Origin: Trifolium pratense
Lineage: Eukaryota > Streptophyta > Magnoliopsida > Fabales > Fabaceae
Direction of reading: 5' to 3'
DNA: 64,000 nucleotides
NCBI RefSeq assembly: GCF_020283565.1
Contig: NC_060059.1
Coordinates: 8,191,501-8,255,500, forward strand
The notes beneath the pieces were generated by a model that saw only the letters and a program-made list of their open reading frames with translations, had not been told where the DNA came from and searched no databases. Positions 58,634-64,000 of the stretch are shown piece after piece (the stretch's first letter is position 1; every line of letters begins with the position of its first letter). A program made the position numbers and the translations under genes.

Positions 58634-60060
58634 TTTTTTGGTGGATAATTGATCAAACAATGTATGAATTATTGATTAATGAGATTGGAATATGATGTGT
58701 GAGTTTGTGGTAGGTTTGAAATGATCAATTGGAACAGTTTCTTGTTCTTTTGAGGAAAGGTTTTGGTTCAACTGCTGCACTAAGGTTACATACATGCACT
58801 TTCTTGTTCACAACTTAGGCATGAGTTTTTTGTTCTCTCTTTCAGGTTTCTCATTGTTGTTATCAAAACAGTAAGTTACAATTAATACCATAAATAAATC
58901 AAACTCAATTTTATTTTATTTTTAAAATTTAAAATAAATTTAGTTCTATAATTATTTCAAATTTTGTTTTTAGTCCATATGTTCATTTTTGTCCCTACTT
59001 ACTATTACAAAATAAACTCTTTTAGTCGCTACCCATAGACTAAATCGTGCAATTTTATAATTTGTAGAGACTAAAAGTATAACTTCGGTCTTAGATATAA
59101 AAATAAAAATTAAGCCTACAAAAATGTATATATTTGATCTAAAATTCGGACTAAATATAACAACTTTTAATATAAAGAGTAAAAAAAAAAAAATTATTTA
59201 TGTAGGGACTAAAATATGCATACAGGGACTGCTAAAAAGTCAGTGCACAAATTTTAACTTATTTAATAAAAAAATGTCGAAATTATTTGGTCGGACGCAT
59301 TATCTACATAACTCATTTATTGTTGATTAAAGGATGATGAAAGATAACTCCATGTGTTTAATATGTGACGTAATGAGAGTAACATATACCTTCAACTTCA
59401 AGGGTAGCTAACTGTTGCTAATTGTGCCGGGTTCATAGGTGCAATTAATATAGTGATTGGTGTTGACTAATCGAGTCATGTTAGGGGATGTTATGTTACA
59501 ATACAAATTAGTCCCAAACAATTTATTCAATCTACATTTGTTTGTGTTAGATATATACTGGTATATATATCGGGTCTATACTTCACATGGTCCTTTGTGA
59601 CACGTTTCAATTTAATAGGGTAACAAACAAAGCTACTATACTTTCACACTGAAAAATATAAAGCTATATGTACTATAGTTTTAGGGACCAAAATTGCTTT
59701 AAGTGAGGAGGTTAATGTAGGGACAAACTAGACCAAGTAACCGTTGTAATTAAATTGCTAAGTTTAAGTTTAAGTTAATAAAAGAGGTTGTTGCTTCATT
59801 GCAACGGCATTCAACATTTATGTCTAAGGGAGCAAATTAGCTTTAACCATGTTCAACCAAATTAGAACATGTTGTTTGCATGACTGACCTAAGATGTAAT
59901 TTGTTACACACAAAAATGCTGAATATTGAAGTAATAAAAAATTGTCAATATAGCATAGATTTTCATATGATGGAGCACTAGTTAAAAGAATAAAAAAAAG
60001 GTAACATCTATGTTTAAAGTTATTTCACATGATTGAACTGAAAATTTTTAAAAATTTGTT
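58634..60060. other. Intergenic, no gene seen
   Basis: AT-rich. 58930-59240 has repeated tagtccctac/agggactaaaa motifs of low-copy transposon character. No coding feature. Confidence 0.4.
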
Positions 60061-60440
60061 TTGGACTGGACTAAAATTAGCTCAACATCATATCCAATTG
60101 ACCCGACATGGTGTGCCCCACCACGTCCACCTCAGCATAGCACGGTGGACCCTCTCTATCAGGATATGAACAAATTACTGCTCCCCCACCATCTAAGGGA
60201 AATATATTGGCAGTCTGTCTTATTGGGCCAAATAGATCCGGCCCATTAAGAGGACCTTTGGCCCAGCGCTGGGGGCTATATAAGCTCTCCTATACAGGAG
60301 AGCAAGGTAACTATTCACTCACTCACTTTCTCTCTCTTGTATCTCAGTACTCTCCTTCTCTCTCTAACTTTGGCATCGGAGTTGAGGATCATTCAACGGT
60401 CACATTTTTGTAACACTCGCTACCTAGGCGGCTAATAGCG
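60061..60440 (+). repeat. Probable LTR remnant (gypsy-like)
   Basis: cgacatggtgtgccccacca, then gggctatataagctctccta (TATA-like), ctctctctcttgtatctcag and tttggcatcggagt resemble the U3/R/U5 regions of plant Ty3-gypsy LTRs. No internal region, partner LTR or target duplication was found, so solo or truncated status is inferred. Confidence 0.45.
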
Positions 60441-60920
60441 TTCACACCCTAGATAGCTAAGGGGTATTTTGGTTATTATTAGGGGGCGCATGAGAAACAA
60501 TGATACATCGAAAAGAAGAACTCTAATTTTGTTTACTATAGTTATAAAGTTTTGTGGTAAACCAAATAGAAAAAAAACACTGGACACATGATTCAACCTA
60601 GAAATTTCAAAACAGCCACACACAAAAATTCCAATTTTAAATTATGTCGAACAAATTTTTCTTTTTATTAACTTGTATCTAATTTATTGTCAAAACTGAA
60701 ACTTTTTTATTGTCTATTCACAAATTTTAGATATATAAATAGCCAATCTATAAATTCAAGGAACATTGAGAGATTGGGATATGTGGGATGGGTATGAAAT
60801 TGGATGAAGGAGGTTTTCCATTTTATTTCATTGACAGTCTTTTTCACAAATTTATCGACTTATATGGGCCGGTTGGTTCACAAATTGGATACTTTTTCAA
60901 ATGGTCCATATTAGATGATA

Positions 60921-61138
60921 AAATATTCTCTTCCCCGCGTTTCTTTTTCCCCTTAAAATTTCATTCTTGCACTTGCGTAAAAACTTCAGAACGCATTTTT
61001 TTAAGGAAAAAAATTTCGTTAAAATTATTATTTGAATTAGGTAAACTCTGGAAAACACATTCTGAAATTTTTATGCAAGTTCAAAAATAGAATTTCAGAG
61101 GGGAAGAAAAGAAATGTGAAGGGAGAAGAGAATTTTTC
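60921..61138. mobile_element. 218-bp foldback element
   Basis: The target duplication ttagatgata flanks it at 60911-60920 and 61139-61148. The arms aaatattctcttcccc and the complement of gggagaagagaattttt are inverted, with internal palindromes (cgcatttttttaagg, acattctgaaattttt). Non-coding. The duplication length fits a Mutator-like origin. Confidence 0.7.
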
Positions 61139-61148
61139 TTAGATGATA

Positions 61149-62477
61149 CCTCGTCTCCAATGACACAAATACATTGATATAAACAGATTTATATGTTGAG
61201 TGTTAATATACGTAGGAATTCAAAGAGTATTTAAAAAATTATTTACATTTACCTTCTAAAATAATAGTTGGACTCAAATTCAAAACTTTTGAGATCCAAA
61301 ATCTATTTATTTGCCATTAGATATTTAGATTAAATCTTTAGAGTTGATTATAATAACTAATAAGATTAAGTGGTATATTATATTTTTTCATTAAAATTTA
61401 TTTCAATTTCTAAAAAAGGGAGAAAAAAACCTTGGTACAACATCAACATTGGGCATTAAACAGAAGCTAGCACATAAGGCTAAAATGTTCCAATTTTTTC
61501 CATATTATATTGCTATTGCTAGTAATAGTAATAGTGATTGACTTGGTTAGTCAACGGACCATTTTCATGAACAATAATAATTATGGGTAGACTATGACAT
61601 TGCAGAGTAAAGACTGGGCTCAAAAACACAACAAAACGTCTCTTTCCAAATCATTTTCTTCCTCGACGCGTTTTTCAAGTTGAATAAGTACTATTGTTTT
61701 GTTACTTATCCAATGGAAATTAAACCCTTCCTTTACAATTGCTAATATTTGTTTATGTTAAATAAAATTTAGATTAAGAAAACTAACCCAGGTTCAGTCT
61801 AATAAAAGAGATTAAATATAACGGTTGATTTAGTCGGTAATGATTTTATTCGTAGTATCTTAAAATTAGAATCTCGTTAGTATGTGCTAATATGAAAGTA
61901 ATTTTGTAAGTTTCATCGAGTCTTTAAACTTTTTTTTATCATGATTAACTTCGACACTCAATTCACCTAAATTTTTATTAGCGAAAAAATGAAAAAGACT
62001 ATTTTTTTTCTACAATATCTCTGTCAGTAAATTTTAGTGGTGTTGTTCTTTCTTCTTAGGTTAATGTTGAAACACGTTTTCCAAGTTTGAGTTAGGAAAG
62101 GGTTGCAGTTTCACACTATTTAGTGGCGTGTTCAGTCAGAGTATATGTTTCTAAGTCCAAGTCAAGTCCAACAACAATTAATTATATTTTGTACTCTAAG
62201 AAAATTAAGACACAAACCAGCTTTTTATGCAGTGAAAAACACTCCCAATACTTTTCTTCTTCTTTCCCTCATTTCCATCAAATTTCCTTCCACTAACCCA
62301 ACACACAATCCCAAACTCCAACATATATTACATATACTCTCATCTCATTTCCACCTTTTTTATTCTCTTCACTTGTTCTTTCTTCTATACTAGTATTCTC
62401 TTCCACCTCAACAATACAATTAAAAATAGTGGACACAGAAGCAGACACAGCTACAAACATAACATTAAGTCATCAAC
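61149..62477. other. Intergenic and leader of the LRR kinase gene
   Basis: AT-rich. From about 62230 it becomes C/T-rich (ttcttcttctttccctcatt), as in plant 5' leaders, just before the ATG at 62478. Confidence 0.45.
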
Positions 62478-64000
62478 ATGAACATGTTCAGGTATGAATA
62501 CACAACAACTTTCCTACTCTTGTTTTTGTTATGTCCTATGGTTTTGTCTTTACTGTCTCAAAACCAAACAAATACCATGATCAATCTCTATAATCTTCTT
62601 AATCACTCTGATTGGAATCCCAGCAAAAATTCTAATCCATGTTCATGGAAAGGTGTCACTTGTGACACTACCAATTCATCTGTCATCAATATTGTCCTAC
62701 ATGGTTCTGCTCTCTCTTCACAATCTCTTCCAGTTCTTTGCAAAATTGAAACTTTGCAACACCTTGATGTTTCTAATAACCATCTGAACTCTATCCCAGA
62801 TGGGTTTCTTTCTGCATGTGGAAAAATTGAGAATTTAAAGCTTTTAAATTTCAGTGGAAATGTGTTAAGTGGTTTTTTGCCTACTTTTCATGGTTTTGGT
62901 AGATTGGAATCACTTGACATGTCTTTCAATCGTTTGAGTGGAACCATTGGTTTGCAGTTAGATGGATTGGTTAGTCTCAAGTTTCTTAATCTTGGTTACA
63001 ATAACTTCAGTGGGAACCTTCCTACTAATTTGGGAAGGTCCATGGTTTTGGAGCAGCTTGTGCTTTCAAACAATAATTTTGAAGGAACTATCCCTGATCA
63101 AATTTTGAGCTACAAAAATTTGACTGTGATTGATTTTATGGCAAATAAGCTTTCAGGGTCTATTCCTTTAAATATTGGAAAGCTTTCCAAATTGGGAACT
63201 TTGAGTCTTTCCTCTAATAGACTAGGTGGCAAAATCCCAATGTCAGTTACGAACATCACAACACTAGAAAGATTTGCAGCTAATCAAAATTATTTTACTG
63301 GTGCTGTTCCTCCTGGAATTACAAAATTTCTCAGTTATTTGGATCTTAGTTATAATAATTTATCTGAGTCTATTCCAGAAGGTCTTTTATCTCCACCACA
63401 GATATTGTTTGTAGATTTGTCCTATAACAATTTAATAGGTCATGTGCCTGCAAATATTTCAACTAGTTTAGTCAGGTTGAGATTGGGGGGAAATTCTCTG
63501 ACAGGAGAGGTTCCTTCAGGTATTTGCGAAGCCATTCGTGACAACCAATTGACATACATGGAACTGGACAACAATCAGTTGAAAGGTTTGATACCTCCGG
63601 GATTAGGTTCTTGTAAGAAATTGGCCTTGTTGAATTTGGCTGAGAATCAATTGACTGGTGCATTGCCACCGGAACTTGGTAATCTTAGCCATCTTCAAGT
63701 CTTGCAGCTTCAAACAAACAAGCTCAATAGTACTATCCCTATTCAAATTTCCCAACTTCAAAAGTTGTCTACCTTGAATTTGAGCTATAATTCTTTTGAT
63801 GGACCAATTCCATCTGATATGCCAGTCAACCTTACATTCCTTGACTTGCAAGGGAACAATCTCAACGGGTCTATACCATCGTCCATTGGAAACTTGCGAA
63901 ATCTTTTAGATGTCCAACTTGGAGAAAATCAGCTAAGCGGTGATATTCCTCAAATGCCTTCGAGTCTACAGATTGCATTGAATCTCAGTAGCAATCACTT
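62478..64000 (+). CDS. Leucine-rich-repeat receptor-like kinase, N-terminal part (runs off the window)
   Basis: About 507 codons are open from ATG 62478 to the window edge without an intron. A signal peptide (TTTFLLLFLLCPMVLSLLS) is followed by the LRRNT pair NPCSWKGVTC and then about 17-18 repeats of the LxxLxLxxNxLxGxIP type, such as LESLDMSFNRLSGTI and LALLNLAENQLTGALPPELG. The pattern SRFAANQ/ERFAANQ, SLVRLRLGGNSLTGEVPSG, and then MPSSLQIALNLSSNH matches, from memory, the Arabidopsis LRR-RLK At1g34420. The transmembrane and kinase parts lie beyond 64000 and are not seen. Ligand and function unknown. The first ATG was chosen because it gives a good signal peptide. Confidence 0.9.
   Translation, partial: MNMFRYEYTTTFLLLFLLCPMVLSLLSQNQTNTMINLYNLLNHSDWNPSKNSNPCSWKGVTCDTTNSSVINIVLHGSALSSQSLPVLCKIETLQHLDVSNNHLNSIPDGFLSACGKIENLKLLNFSGNVLSGFLPTFHGFGRLESLDMSFNRLSGTIGLQLDGLVSLKFLNLGYNNFSGNLPTNLGRSMVLEQLVLSNNNFEGTIPDQILSYKNLTVIDFMANKLSGSIPLNIGKLSKLGTLSLSSNRLGGKIPMSVTNITTLERFAANQNYFTGAVPPGITKFLSYLDLSYNNLSESIPEGLLSPPQILFVDLSYNNLIGHVPANISTSLVRLRLGGNSLTGEVPSGICEAIRDNQLTYMELDNNQLKGLIPPGLGSCKKLALLNLAENQLTGALPPELGNLSHLQVLQLQTNKLNSTIPIQISQLQKLSTLNLSYNSFDGPIPSDMPVNLTFLDLQGNNLNGSIPSSIGNLRNLLDVQLGENQLSGDIPQMPSSLQIALNLSSNH

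Noticed and set aside
60061..60413. Two short plus-strand frames
   Set aside because: They fall in LTR-like sequence and have no coding features.

Overview
This is a plant nuclear window, almost certainly from a legume of the Medicago/Trifolium group. The genes are intron-rich with GT-AG splice sites, the intergenic DNA is AT-rich and full of MITEs and tRNA-type SINEs, and a tandem O-methyltransferase family matches, from memory, the isoliquiritigenin 2'-O-methyltransferase (ChOMT) of Medicago. No operon, CRISPR array, rRNA or genuine tRNA gene was seen.

Layout. 0-4 kb: MITE-rich DNA, a SINE and a LINE fragment. 4.2-11.8 kb (minus): 11-exon gene for a nuclear J-domain/DUF3752 protein, with Harbinger-like elements in two introns. 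12-19 kb: repeats, a 3-exon GASA/snakin peptide gene (14.1-15.0, minus), and Mutator-like and hAT-like elements. 19.6-22.0 kb (minus): 3-exon mTERF-family gene. 24.6-31.1 kb (plus): 7-exon DUF616 (MUCI70/TOD1-like) gene whose intron 4 holds a Stowaway element with a probable Helitron carrying B3-domain exons. 32.5-33.7 kb: unassigned open frames. 36.0-37.6 kb: a mosaic of WDR91-like 5' exons, an O-methyltransferase exon 1 fragment and a copy of the DUF616 gene's 3' flank. 38.2-40.3 kb (minus): intact 4-exon O-methyltransferase (OMT1). 40.6-42.6 kb: tandem duplication of its upstream DNA. 43.6-46.1 kb: a non-autonomous Helitron with a captured MAP70 fragment. 46.1-53.4 kb (minus): second O-methyltransferase (OMT2), split in exon 1 by a young, coding-intact Ty1-copia element. 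56.2-58.6 kb (minus): two tandem paralogues of a small protein of unknown function. 62.5-64 kb (plus): 5' part of an LRR receptor-like kinase gene, cut by the window edge.

The genes do not form one pathway. The coherent theme is a chalcone O-methyltransferase cluster reshaped by duplication and transposition: one intact copy, one copy broken only by a retrotransposon, and one exon fragment. Paralogous copies supply empty sites that date and bound several insertions: the Helitron against the OMT1 3' flank, the copia against OMT1 exon 1, and a SINE against the second copy of the duplicated upstream block. I found no strong case for a wholly new molecular system. The most notable items are the gene-fragment-carrying Helitrons, a 175-bp MITE family whose termini are themselves palindromes, and the mosaic locus. 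Exon coordinates come from reading splice sites by eye; family names come from memory of the families, not from searches.
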